A DNA stretch of 64,000 bases from Magicicada septendecula (taxonomy: Eukaryota; Arthropoda; Insecta; Hemiptera; Cicadidae): positions 271,001 to 335,000 of the forward strand of contig JAWRYS010001465.1 in the NCBI GenBank assembly GCA_034769895.1, read 5' to 3'. The translations under genes and the position numbers were made by a program. Positions 12,000-23,096 of the stretch are shown in pieces. Numbering within the stretch: position 1 is the stretch's first letter; every line of letters begins with the position of its first letter. The notes below the pieces were generated by a model. It had not been told where the DNA came from and ran no database searches. It saw nothing but the letters and a program-made list of their open reading frames with translations.

Positions 12000-12660
12000 T
12001 TTTTTTATTCCACTAATTTTTCTATAGAGGTGTGCAACACTATTAGTTTTGTTTGTGGAAAAAGATATAGACAAAAGTATTTACATAAGTCTAACAGATG
12101 ATGTTGAGACATACATTGCAGTGTATATGTATGTCGCGTGTAATTAAACAATTTAAATTTATTAAAACAGTTTATATTTTTTTATTCCTACGAAAAAGTG
12201 AAGTATTATAGATAGATGTCCAAGCAATTAGGAAATTTATCATTTTGTGAATATATAAAGAAATATGTGACTGTATAATACAGTATCCGGGATAATGTAT
12301 CTGGGAGTACATTATATAAGATGCGTTTTCAATTGGATCGACTAACGTCTCTTAGCAGACCAAACAAATCCGTTGTTTACAGCTAAATGTGAATGTTGTT
12401 TAATGAAGTCAGCTACCGTTTGTTTAATGTTTAAGTACACGAAAATTCGCTGGTTAGAAATTACATACTACCTAATCAAGTTAAAGTGGCTGCTGATATT
12501 AAATATTAATTGATTTCTGTCTGCTCTACTGCTGCAAATATGATAGATTGACCTTTTATAGGGAATGTGTACCTAACAAGATAAAATTACAAGTGTTTAG
12601 AAGAGTATTTGTCTGAAAGATAGTGAAGAACTGTTCCGTTTGTAAATATCTGATCAATGC
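12000..12660. other. Non-coding stretch
   Basis: No gene or recognisable repeat seen between the satellite and the solo LTR. Confidence 0.4.
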
Positions 12661-12663
12661 TAT

Positions 12664-13230
12664 TGTTACGACAGTCTCCTTGATAGTCGTATGCTACAAT
12701 GGAAAACAAAATACAATACACCAATTAAGTCACTAATCACTACCTTTAATTAATCACAAATACAGTTTATAATCAACTTGTACAATAATCCTACCAAAAT
12801 TTATGTACACGCAATAGTAATGTCAGTTAATAGAATCTCGCACAATTATAAGACTTCGCCATAATACTCGAACCTCACTTGAATAAATCGCCATTTAAAC
12901 TGAACCGAACTGACCGTCGCTGGATGCTTATATTTATACACCGCTGAGATTCCAGAATAATCTGTCTCTTTGTCGATGACGTGTTAAAACAGGCGCTCTC
13001 GAATCCATTAGAAACAGTCTCACTGTCTGGCCTTGAACATAGTGCCCGACTGTTGCGGTCTGGAATAGCCTCGATTGTTGACGCATGATAAGTGTCACGT
13101 AATCGTTTTTCACCACAAAGCAGCAGCAATATGTACGCACACAAACATTACAGCTGGAATCTTCCGGAATAGCCGAGAGAAGAGTAGAACAACGTTGCCC
13201 AATGCACCAGAACATTCCGTATTGGTAACA
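12664..13230 (-). mobile_element. Solo LTR of a Ty3/gypsy-type element (LTR family G, long form)
   Basis: Begins TGTTACGACAGTCTC and closes near GGTAACA, the same end words as the LTRs at 20929, 41685 and 52283. The adjoining gypsy pol remnant at 39420-40247 shows that the family reads on the minus strand in this orientation. A TATAAATA-type box lies on the minus strand at 12927-12938, as expected of an LTR promoter. Flanking 4-mers are CTAT and ATAT, a near-match target duplication. The 567 bp length agrees with the LTR at 41685 once its insert is removed. The right edge is less certain than the left. Confidence 0.65.
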
Positions 13231-13948
13231 ATATGTTGTTTGGTCACATCATTAGAGCACTGACTGTTCGACTGTGATGATGTGGTAATCGGTCTGATAT
13301 CATTATCCCCCCGCGGATTTGGAGATACTCTATCCATGGTACACAAGTCACTGCTAGTAGTAGTAACTGCCCCTATGCTGTCAGTGAGTACTGTAACCGA
13401 CCTCGCTAAATTTAATATAATTTAAGTTACACAAAACAGACCCATGACCAAGGGTTGCGAGCTGTCAACAGCTGAAACCCTACATGCTAGACCAATGTTA
13501 AAAATACGTGATAACGCAGCACAAAAACTTAAAATGAGAACAATGCAGTCACGTGTTTCCACTCTTCTCATTCACACACGACTAGCAAAACTTTATTACA
13601 AGGTTTACAGTGACGTTAGACATCTACAGGTCCTGCGTAATCTTATTCATCTTATTCATTTTATAAACATAGAAACTTAAGGGTCTTCGAAAATAAAAGA
13701 AATGGAGAAATATTAATATCAAAAACATTAACCTAAAATACTAAGTAAATATTAAGTAAAAACCATTTTCATGTAATAGATCTGTTATCTATAATGTTGT
13801 GATGTAATAGTTTGTAACTCTTCAATATAAGTTGTTATAAATCTATACTGTTATCCTGTACATAATTCTCTAATTTACGTGAACACGATAGTGTTAATAA
13901 AAATGGTCAGTATTGTAAAGTGAAGTGCCATTTGTGGAAAGAGACAAA

Positions 13949-13950
<2 letters not shown>
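13231..13950. other. Non-coding stretch after the solo LTR
   Basis: No gene supported. A short GC patch with a CCCCCCGCGG word lies near 13308. It might be a leftover of LTR-element internal sequence (a polypurine tract read on the minus strand), but this is a guess. Confidence 0.35.
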
Positions 13951-13951
<1 letters not shown>

Positions 13952-14005
<54 letters not shown>

Positions 14006-14138
14006 TGGAAGAGTAAGGGAGAGTGTGAAAGAGAGAAAGAGGAAGGAGGAAGGGAGAGAGTGAGTGAGAGGGAATGAGAAAGAGAGCAAGAGAGAGTGTG
14101 AGAGGGAGGGGTAGAGAGTGAGAGAGCGATTTCAAATT

Positions 14139-14189
<51 letters not shown>
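13952..14189. repeat. (GA)n-rich low-complexity block
   Basis: Two pure GA runs (13952-14000 and 14143-14189) flank imperfect GAGA/GAAGG sequence, ending in GACA units. Peptide frames of Leu/Ser across it are artefacts. Confidence 0.95.
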
Positions 14190-14201
<12 letters not shown>

Positions 14202-14770
14202 GTGATTGTAGACATGTACATAAATTTACAATATTCTATAGTACTCTGGATTATAATTTACAACAATATGATTAAAATTATTATCTAAGTTTACTTGTTA
14301 GATAAATTTACCATAAACTTGTGTTTGTAACATTATGTAAACTATCTGATGTAAGTTCTACAGTTATGATTGTCTTTAATACCAGTAGTGAGTGAAACAT
14401 GTTAAAAATAACTTTTAATAATTACATAGTTAATAATCCCTCAATCTGTTTTAGTTATATTTTACTATGCTATATGTTGACTGCTATATTTATATAAACG
14501 TTTTCTGTACCAATATAATACCTAATTCTTAATTATTGCTTTTATAATTAATTGAAAATATCATTACATATAGCAATTTAAATTCTAATAGTGTATAAAT
14601 TAAGTTCTGTGATATTATAATTTTCTCGTTTGCTTAAAGAAAACATTTGAAGATGTAAACAAATTATCTCAACTCCTTCATATATACAATGATACATTCA
14701 TATGCACGCACACGCGTGTGCGCGCACACACACGTACACGTTCACCCAAATAATTGTTCTGTTGTGTGTG

Positions 14771-14840
14771 ATTATTTTGTATTCATACACATGTCCTGAT
14801 GATGGCAATAAACATTGTCGAAACGTCGACACAAATAACT
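14771..14840 (+). ncRNA. Hammerhead-ribozyme-like motif
   Basis: CTGATGA (14796-14802) is followed by GGCAAT-aaac-ATTGTC, a six-pair hairpin with one G-U pair, then GAAA and an ACGT palindrome ending in TC (GAAACGTC, 14820-14827). The flanks TGTC and GACA pair as stem I, and further out 'ttattttg' faces 'caaataa' across an internal loop. That is the order of a type I hammerhead with a very short stem III. An unpaired T precedes stem II, which is not canonical. Such motifs are known in Penelope-like element terminal repeats, but no PLE coding sequence is adjacent. Confidence 0.5.
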
Positions 14841-14954
14841 TTAAAATTGTGTTATTTTTGACCGATCCTCACTAACCCTTCACTGAAAAATTCATTGATT
14901 GATGGTCACTACGAATTTAGGGATTGACTAAAATACCAAATGTATTTTCATAAA

Positions 14955-15185
14955 CACCAACGACATAATTAATATGTTGATTAAATCCAGTGCTCTAACA
15001 AAGATGATTGGTTTAAATTATATAAAATTAAATTTAAACCGATTCATTAACTGAATGAATATATTGTACTCTAATACCACCAATTACTAATTACCGGTAC
15101 TTATTATCTAATCTACTATTAAATATTTACGTGGTTAATGAAGTGTGTTCTTTATAATGGAGTCAAACACCAAAGGCAAAGTAAT
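14955..15185 (+). repeat. Dispersed repeat, copy 2 of family R3
   Basis: Partner of 5030-5230, same order and strand. Confidence 0.45.
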
Positions 15186-15829
15186 ATTGGCTGCTCTAAT
15201 TTAGCACACAGGTAACAATGAAATTGGCCACACGGACGTGAAAAAAACGCACGGGTCGTCAACTCTGCTGCGTTTTCAAGGTTTCCCGGATCGAAACGCA
15301 ACCTGCTGCGTTTTTAGTGAGTTTTTATAATAACATTTGTTTATTTACATGTCACTATCGTAATTAGTTTTGCTCTCCATGGTGCTGCTGACATTTTTAT
15401 AAAAAAAATAATGTAAACAATTTTCTTAATAAAGATTTGTTTCCTACTGATGATAACCAATGTTTTCTTGAATCTAAACACTGACGTTTCTGTGCAGTTG
15501 CGTTTTAAACCTTATATACACATTTATCCTTTATAGCCAGAGCTGTAGGGATCCGAGCCCGAGACGTCCCAACGCTGCCGTCCGATTATAAACCGCTTAT
15601 GTGAGATACACTTCCGTCCGTGCATGTACGTTTGACCACTGTACTTTTTAGAAACTCCACGCGCGCGCACCCCCGAAAAAAAACGCTCGTGTAACCGTAC
15701 CCTAATTGACAATAAATATAAAACTTAATGAATGATGGGAGAGGTAAACAAACAGGAGGTCTGATACAAAAACAGTAGTAATATCAAAAAAGCAAACAAA
15801 TTTATATTCCATAGATACTCATGTAAAGT

Positions 15830-16500
15830 TATACGACATGAGCTGCTAAATAATAACACTGCAAAACATAATCTACACTGGAAACCCATTAAATTGGCCA
15901 CCGTAGTTACAAACAACGTAGAAAATACTTAATAGCATTGCTGAATTATATATTACTTTAATAAATAATAAGTTATACACCCTCTGATTAATACAGCACG
16001 ATACGTTGTTCCTCGCACTAAAAGCATATGTTTTTGTAAGTGTCTCCGTAACCTTCTTGTTAGCTAAATTAGAGCTTCCAATATTTCAAAGCTTTTTCTC
16101 TTCAGAAACAATTTACAGGCATTGCATAAATGCAATGCACAGAGAAGGCCATTGAAAATGCTTCAATAAATCTAAAAATATATATATTTATTTTAATTCA
16201 CCAGTCAATGAATTAATTCTTCATTCACCAATCAATGAATTCATTCTTCATTTACCAGTGTACAGATTATAAGTTAAATGTAGTCGCATTCATAAGCGAA
16301 GTTTTATATTTTGTACTACGTTATTGACAACAAAGAAGTAGTTTCTATGGAAACTCAGCGGTTCCCATTTTCGATCACGCACCAGCGATCGGCCGCAAAT
16401 ATACGACACGTCCTTATACACATTTTTAATGTTAAAACGTGATGGCATGTTTTGACTACAAATTATGACATTGACTGTACATCCCCAATTTGCAAATTAC
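15830..16500 (+). repeat. Dispersed repeat, copy 2 of family R4, interrupted
   Basis: Matches 7110-7510 at 15830-16105 and again at about 16450-16500 ('ctacaaattat', 'ccccaatttgcaa'). The intervening 0.34 kb is absent from the partner and is a separate inserted repeat. Confidence 0.55.
16111..16440 (+). repeat. Inserted interspersed repeat (family R5), copy 1
   Basis: An inverted copy with high identity lies at 63350-63653. It contains a hairpin-capable GCATTGCATAAATGCAATGC near its left edge and several short 'aatgaatt' repeats. It has no open frame and no obvious terminal inverted repeats. Its insertion in repeat R4 is shown by the uninterrupted partner at 7110-7510. Confidence 0.65.
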
Positions 16501-17030
16501 AATCAGTTCTTAACAAGAGTCCAAAATTTTCAAATCTTGGACACACGCACACTAATATTTATGGTTTCTAGTGGTCTAGTGGTTTCTAGACTTATTTAAT
16601 CCCATAATCGTGTCTACAACATCAAATACAATATGGTATAATAATTTTAATAGATTTTTTCTCCAGATCTCAACTTCCAGTTCTATAAAGCACAAATAAT
16701 ACACACGGAAACAATTTCAAACGCAAATTCCTTGAAAAAAATAACTACACGAAGAAAAACATACAAATTTCTGTACACAAAACTACTAACGTACAGAGTC
16801 TCAATAAGTGTTACTCAAATTTAATACATTCCCAGAAAACAAACAGAAAATAGAAACAGACAAGTCAACAACCCAACACCCCCTTCATTGAAACCGGATA
16901 TCTGGACATTATGCGTTCGCTCCTTCTCCAACTAATCCATTCACAGACTGTCACTGTGAATTGTTCGAAGAAAAACATGCCTTACATATATTGAGGCCTT
17001 GTACTCGTATATCGTACGCGTCCTGAGGTC
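16500..17030. other. Non-coding AT-rich stretch
   Basis: No gene or repeat seen. Confidence 0.35.
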
Positions 17031-17039
17031 CGAATTTTA

Positions 17040-17370
17040 TAAATGACTACTATCAAACCTATAATTCGGTAGCATGTACTATTGCAACATGAAATATTGC
17101 AGGTGTGACACAACAGATTTAAACAATTTTCAACTACTTGTGTCAAATAATTTTTCAAAATATAATGTTGAAATATGTTGAAGACCTTGTATTTTTATGA
17201 ATTATAATTGGCATACCGTGTCATTAATTGAGCAGACGTCTATCTTAATGTTTTATTAACGTTACTCAATAAGAAGATGATAACGCTTTTATTGTAGTTA
17301 GATGCTTTCTGAACGTCACTTAAAGTTTAGAAAAGTTTTCTATTCTACCTTTACTTAAACATACGTCACG
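17040..17370 (+). repeat. Dispersed repeat, copy 2 of family R2
   Basis: Partner of 2480-2830, same strand, but out of order relative to the other repeat pairs. Confidence 0.5.
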
Positions 17371-17386
17371 GCTATAGACCTGAAGA

Positions 17387-17412
17387 TTTTTTTTTTTTTT
17401 TTTTTTTTTTTT
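17387..17412. repeat. Poly(T) run of 26
   Basis: Pure T26. On the minus strand it is a poly(A) directly after the piggyBac-like remnant, which could be chance or the tail of a retroposed copy. Confidence 0.9.
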
Positions 17413-17429
17413 GAAGTTTATATTTAATA

Positions 17430-17880
17430 TTGTTCTTTACTGTGGCTTCCTTTTGGTGTTCTCTGAGCAAGTCTCAATGCAACACCAGGTCCAAATCCCT
17501 AGATCTTTTTAATCTAATGGCGTTTTTGAACCCGAATGAACTTCAAAATCTATCATGAGACCATTACTTGTTGGTAAAATAAAATTATTGAGCCCTTTTG
17601 GCCTAGGTTTATTAGCAACCTACTGCTTAATTAGACACCTCCCAGTAAATGGGACCATATGTTCGTCGATGGGGTAATTGTCAACCGTCCTCAACTGTCT
17701 GCACCCATACAGCATCAGTAACAGGTTGCACTTTCCACAGATAATTATTAGAATTTGGGGTTTCATTTATGGCTACGAAATGCAGACAATTTTGTAAGTA
17801 AAAAACGATCGCGACTCATAGCATCAAGGATCATTTGTAAAGAAAGTCCGCTTTGGTAATACATACTATTCTTGCGTATG
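17430..17880 (-). pseudogene. piggyBac-like transposase, middle part
   Basis: Read on the minus strand with frame changes and stops, the segments in order are MSRDRFLL (a hallmark of the piggyBac DDE_Tnp_1_7 domain), a CCMGAD-like stretch, DNYPIDEHMVPFTGR, KPRPKGLNNFILPTSNG, and FEVHSGSKTPLD. The 'IDEHMVPFTGR' block contains the second-Asp region of the piggyBac catalytic domain. Stops after KQ and LD and at least one frameshift break it. The N-terminal part appears to resume at 18990-19557, on the far side of an inserted LINE. Confidence 0.65.
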
Positions 17881-18990
17881 GTATCTTCTTCTACTGATAG
17901 TTGCTATCCGTTTCGGATGTTGGATATCATACAGACTATTTTAACTTTCTGTACTGCTGCACGGAACAAGTCAGTTGTATTCATGCCAAACCAGGTCCTT
18001 AAATTTCTCAGCTATGACATTCTTTCCAAATCCTCTCTTTTCCCTGTAGTATGGACTGAAATAAGTAAAATCTCCGGTCATTTTTCATGAGATGTCCCAG
18101 ATACTGAAGCTTTCTTATCTTCACTGTGTTAATAACTTCCCTTTCTTTTTTCATCTTTCTAAGGACTTCTACATTAGTTATATGCGCTGTCTATGAAATG
18201 CTCACCATTCTACGGTAAAGATTCACATTGAGTATTCATTATTCACATTTCGAAAGATTCCAGTTTTTTAGTTGTGACTTCAGTCAACGTCCAAGATTTT
18301 ACACCGTAGAAGAGGACCGAGAATATGTAGTAGCGTAAAAATCTCATCTTTGAGTTTATTGTTAAATCGTGACTTTTGAATAAACTGCTCATTATAGTGT
18401 ACACTGCTCTCGCCTTTTCAATTCTGCCCTTTTTTGCAATTTCTGCTTAAGACCACTATTTGTTGAGAGTGGTATCATTGTTCATTGACTATAGTACCAA
18501 GATATGTAAAATTGCTTCCACGTTCAACTGGCCCTTGGTGTATATTAAGGGTGCAGTTTGTAAACTTGTTCTTAGATACAATATTTATCTTCGTTTTATT
18601 AACATTGATGTCTAGATCATATCTGCGGCTGCTTTATGTCAATCTGATTATTAGTTGTTGCAGCCCCTCTAAGCTACCAGCGAATATGACGGTATCATCC
18701 GCATAAAGTATGTTATTTATTCATTCACCGTTTAGAGATATTCCCATATCACATTCATCTAAAGCTTCTCTAAAAATACCTTCCGAGTAGATGTTAAATA
18801 AAAGCGGAGACAGTATACATCCTTGTCTTACTCCACGCAGAATCTGTAACTCTTCAGTTTTCTCTGTATCTAACCACTGCAGATTGGTTCCAATACAGTG
18901 TAGCTATTATTCTTAGATCTTTTCCACCCAATCCAACATTTTTCAGGATATCTATCATTTTCTGATGTTGCACTCGGTCAAAGACCTTCT
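17880..18990 (-). pseudogene. RTE-type LINE, RT C-terminal half, inserted in the piggyBac-like element
   Basis: The minus strand encodes, with many stops and frameshifts, an order typical of RTE/BovB-like LINE copies in insects. It runs LLFNIYSEGIF, an Asp-rich 'DDTVIFAGSLEGLQQLI' catalytic block (first residues damaged), DLDINVNKTKI, FTYLGTIVNEQ, and near the 3' end LRTWFGMNTTDLFRAA and MISNIRNG. The last two words are diagnostic of this LINE group. It is 5' truncated near 18990, and its end at about 17880 abuts piggyBac-like sequence. Long decay is evident. Confidence 0.7.
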
Positions 18991-19557
18991 GGTGACGAAA
19001 CGGGTGAAAAACGGATATGGTATGCATCCCATTATTATGTGCACAGCAAACAATTTTTTTATTCCATTGGCTGAATTTTTCATTTATTTGCCGTATTTAG
19101 AGACACTGTGCATGCCAGTACAATGTGCCGTCAGGAAAATAATTTTTCAAAATACCCAAGTGGAATTTTAATAGCGCTCAGTTCTGCGCCTGTTGGCAAT
19201 TAATATATTCTGCAGGTTCATTTGAACTGTTTTCTTTAAAAATTTGTTGCTGTGTTTTTCTTTTCATTGAAGGACTTGCACGTGGTGTAGCATCAGGAAT
19301 GGATGTTACGGGAAGTTGACGCGGAATTTCTTCAGTGAAGGCATTCAAGAACTAGAACTAGATACTACCGCAGGAACAATATCGACGGAGTCAGTGTCAC
19401 AATGATTTTTATTTACACCTTCATCTACTGTTTCGTTCAACTGTACATCTGTTAAATTGTGCTTTACTGCCATAATTTCAATTACGTCCAAGAAACCTTC
19501 TATTTCTGAATCTCCATCAAATAGGAGTACAAACACTTCGTCTAGGTCAGTCTCCAC
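18990..19557 (-). pseudogene. piggyBac-like transposase, N-terminal part
   Basis: The frame at 19557-19345 begins METDLDEVFVLLFDGDSEIEGF, an acidic opening of the kind seen before the catalytic domain in piggyBac-type transposases (a 'LFDGDSD' word is common). Downstream, 19340-19200 reads as a basic Pro/Ser-rich linker in another frame. The remaining stretch to 18990 includes FSQWNKK. Orientation and order match the middle part at 17430-17880, with the LINE between them. Assignment rests on weak N-terminal similarity plus position. Confidence 0.45.
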
Positions 19558-19599
19558 ATTGAAAGGTATAATAGAAAAATAAAATAAAATAATAACAGG

Positions 19600-20460
19600 G
19601 ATTACATGTGATAAGAATAATGGTAGAAATTATATTTACTTTCACTTTTTTGATGGCATACTCATATTCCTAACCTACACAATTGTGTAGGTGCTAATTG
19701 AAATACTCATTTCGTCCACATGAAAATAAAGAACTGCAAACTAACAGTACTGCAAAACAGACTATTATATTACTATAAAATGTCTGACGAAGAAAAGTCC
19801 TCACTTCTACACAGAAATTCAATACGAAAGTATCCACACAGAAACACACAGAGGTTAAGCAGCAAGTAAACCACGTGTTAATTCATAACAATGTAACCTC
19901 AAAACCAATACTGCCAACTTAACCGAGTAGGAATCTAGTTATCCTTCGGAACCTACACAATCGATGTCAATAGATGTGTGCAGGTCTGAGCTTCAAGAAC
20001 AGAAGAGAGTTAGTTTAAGAATTTTGGAGTAAGTCAACTACATACATTCACAATCGTGTAGGCAGCGTCTGTAAACGATCTCGTATTCCTTACTTTAAAT
20101 ACATTCATACCAAAAATTATAGAAGAGCCTGTTAGGCTATCGGATGTAGTTAATTCTAACGCATAAAAGATCGTGAGCTTACAACACTAGGAAACCAGCT
20201 AAGCTGTAGGAGAAAATTATTTTGATTTAACGTTTGATAACAATAAATAACTTTCATTAAATCGAACAGACGAAAATGAAAACTCTTTCCTGTGTTTTGA
20301 CAGTTGTCAATTTTGTTGACAGATGAACCTTTTTATAAATAATATATTAGCCTTTAATATTAATTAATATGGTAGGTATATGTGGGTGCGTGAATTGTCC
20401 TCTGGGTGGATTATTGTTTAATATTATTTAGGCAATTCCCGTAAACAGCAACAAAGAATT
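19600..20460. other. Non-coding AT-rich stretch
   Basis: No gene seen. It leads directly into the tandem duplication. A 'gttttgacagttgtcaattttgtt' word near 20295 recurs in altered form near 3090. Confidence 0.35.
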
Positions 20461-20928
20461 ATCAGTGCCATTTATCCACCCTTGTTTGTTCACTATCTAA
20501 ATTTATCTACTGTTTACGCCCCCTTACTGGATCTAAAAATATTAATGTTATTTCAATATATACAACGCTGAACTATCCAATAAAAGAACATCAATAAAAT
20601 ACTACGATGCGTATATTTTAGGCAAAAAGCATCAATAATGTAACAGAGATATCTACTTCACTAAAGTGTATAAATGTACACGCATTTACTTGCGAGTTTA
20701 ATTGTAAACAGACTTTTCTTAACCCAATCTATTTTACGTTTTTGTACACAGTGAAACTCACTGCAAAGAAAAATAGCCACTGGTTTTACAACATCAATCT
20801 ACAACTTGAAATGAAATATATACGGACTGCCCACAATCTAACAGAATTGTTTATCTCTTTCAAAATTAAATTATTCTAAATTGTATTAAAAGGTAACATT
20901 AATTGTTTTCCTCCTTCGTGTTTCATAT

Positions 20929-21403
20929 TGTTATGACAGTCTCACTGATCGTCGTATGGTACAGTGGAAAACAAAATACAAGACACCAATGAAGTCACTA
21001 ATAACCAGCTTTAATTATCACAATTAATAAAATTGTAATCAACAAGATGCACTGTTACAAAAAGTCAAGTAAAATTTGTCCACACGCAATAATAATGTCA
21101 ACTATAAAGAATTCCTCACTAATATAACACTGCAATACTTCTACAAACACTCGATCCGCGCTAAGGAAAACGCTCACTGTCCACTGATTCAAAAATCCAG
21201 CCTCGGTCCCATATATACGTAGCTCACGTGTTCTACAATCCTTCCATCCTTACTTAATTGCTGACGCTAATGCGTATTTCAAGGGTGATCTTGAAGAATC
21301 TGGAAAATATTTAAACGCAGCCTTGACTGAGGCAACACCTGCTTGACTATCGGGGGGGATGGGTGGAAGACGCGTTCGGTTGTTCAAGAGGATTCTCGTT
21401 ACA
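20929..21403 (-). mobile_element. Solo LTR of gypsy-type family G (short form)
   Basis: Starts TGTTATGACAGTCTC, ends CTCGTTACA, 475 bp. It is flanked by a perfect 4 bp target duplication ATAT (20925-20928 and 21404-21407). A TATATA box lies on the minus strand near 21210. Inside are the family words 'gtcgtatggtacagtggaa' and 'tgaggcaacacctgcttgac' shared with 52283-52763 and 39030-39492. It is absent from copy B of the duplication, so it inserted after the duplication. Confidence 0.85.
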
Positions 21404-21681
21404 ATATTTTACAATGCAAAAATTGGTTTTATTTCTTTAAGGTTTGTTAACAGCATAAGCGCAGGCCTACAGGCAAACAAACACATACAAGAATCGATGT
21501 AGACTAATACTAACACAGAAATTTTATAAGCTACGTTATTATTCTTATGGTATTCAAAGTTGTAGTGGGTGTAACAACAAATGCGCAAATATGTGTATGA
21601 GGTAATAGGGGGTAAGTTTTAGATAGGGATATAGAGATTTTGAGTATGTTTCAGGTTGCTCACTATACGCGAGAATGAGTA

Positions 21682-22558
21682 CGAGGGTCAGTTGAAAAGT
21701 TTGAGGAGCGACATCTAAAATTAGCTGTCGAACTAAACTTTTTTGGGTGTTATAAGATTTCTGCTTCGTGTAAACATCTGTTAATTTCCAAAACAATCTG
21801 TCATTTTTATCATTGTTTAACAGTTATTCAAAATTTACGTGTCACGCCAGTTTTGAATAATGAAAAAAAAATCAAGAATTCTTTGTTAAAAAGGTCTAGC
21901 CTTAATTGAACGTCACAAAAAAATAGGTTAGGAAAAGGTTACACCTTCAAAAACAATGGTTTGTAAGTGGACATTATAATATAATTGTGGTCGCCCCAAA
22001 AGTGCAACAACTCCAAATCCAACGACCAAATTGCACAAAGTTTTTTATACCAAGTTCTTGAATTAGAATCCGATACATACACTCACGTAAGGCGCCTGTT
22101 GATCTCACCAATGTCATCTACTCTCAGTCGCCGATCTTCCAATACTGTGTGTAAAATTTTTTTGAAGATATCCGGAATTGTTCCACTTTTTAGGCGCCCG
22201 TTGCAAGGATTATCTTCAGAGCTCATATGACCACATTTAAACTCAAATGCCTTGTTACAAATATTTTTTTTGAAAGCGCAGCATCTGTAAACACATTTAC
22301 CGTTTCGTTGTGATTTTCCATTGGCGGTAGCCCTTTTTAACAAACAATTAAATCAAGCACAATGTTTGATTTTGTCCATTTTTTAAGACACAAGTGACTT
22401 GTAAATTTCAAACAGCTGATAAACAGTAAATAAATTGACAGATAGATTTAAAAATTAACAGGCCTTTACACAAAATATGAATCTCACAACACACACAAAA
22501 TTTTAGTTCTACCGTGAGGCTATAAATGTCGCTCTGCGAAATTTTTGCTTGTCCCCCG
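21682..22558 (-). mobile_element. Internally deleted mariner-like element
   Basis: This is an 877 bp element with 33 bp terminal inverted repeats (21682-21714 and 22526-22558). They begin CGRGGG and end GAGCGACAT, with about three-quarters identity. Both ends abut TA (21680-21681 and 22559-22560), the mariner target duplication. Full-length mariners are about 1.3 kb, so the centre is lost. The duplicated copy B lacks this element at about 24500, in the matching 'gcgagaa..agccttagtgtcag' context. The N-terminal half of the transposase remains on the minus strand. Confidence 0.85.
22000..22343 (-). pseudogene. mariner transposase, N-terminal fragment
   Basis: The minus-strand frame starts at 22343 and includes CNKAFEFKCGHMSSEDNPCNGRL, then ILHTVLEDRRLRVDDIGEI. 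After a stop comes WYKKLCAIW. These correspond to the mariner helix-turn-helix region, where the usual words are W..RF..GR.S.EDD.RSGRP, V..LVLEDRRL..RELAE and RKLCARWVP. The catalytic DDD region is not present because of the internal deletion, so the protein cannot be active. Confidence 0.75.
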
Positions 22559-23096
22559 TAAGCGTTAGTGTCAGTCAACACAACACTCTTATGGCATTTG
22601 ACGATGTAAAACTCAGAAATAAATATGATTTAATATTTTAAACAAAATCGTTAGCGTTTATAAAAAAAATTCACCCTTTAAGATACATTAAAGGGAAAGT
22701 GAAATGCAGAAGCTGACAGCGATTGCACGTCGTCCATATAATTATGTACATCTGTAGTTGTCAAACAAAATTAATTTAAATTAAAGGTTAATCGTAAACA
22801 CATTTGTAACATGAAACAACTGCGAACATAAATAAATGTTTTTATGGTAGACTGACAAAAGTTTCGTCTGCTATTTCGTTGACAGGTATGTGATAGTTGG
22901 ACAGAATAATGTGGCTTCCGTAAACATCAAACTCATTGCCCAGGCATCCACTGTTATTAAATTACCCCGCAGTCAGCCTGCACGTCGTATTGTAAAAGCC
23001 GACACATAACGAGATGAACTCGAACCCACCAATGCCGCTTTGGAAGCAAATTCACTCACATATTTATCAATTATTTACTTCTAGATAAAGTATATT

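Noticed and set aside
11702-12101. Frames of 82 and 127 codons with repeated SVNSDRNN or LLHTTTEK words
   Set aside because: Periodic translation of the tandem array; no start context, no family.
13875-14135. Leu/Ser repeat peptides on the minus strand
   Set aside because: Translation of the (GA)n block.
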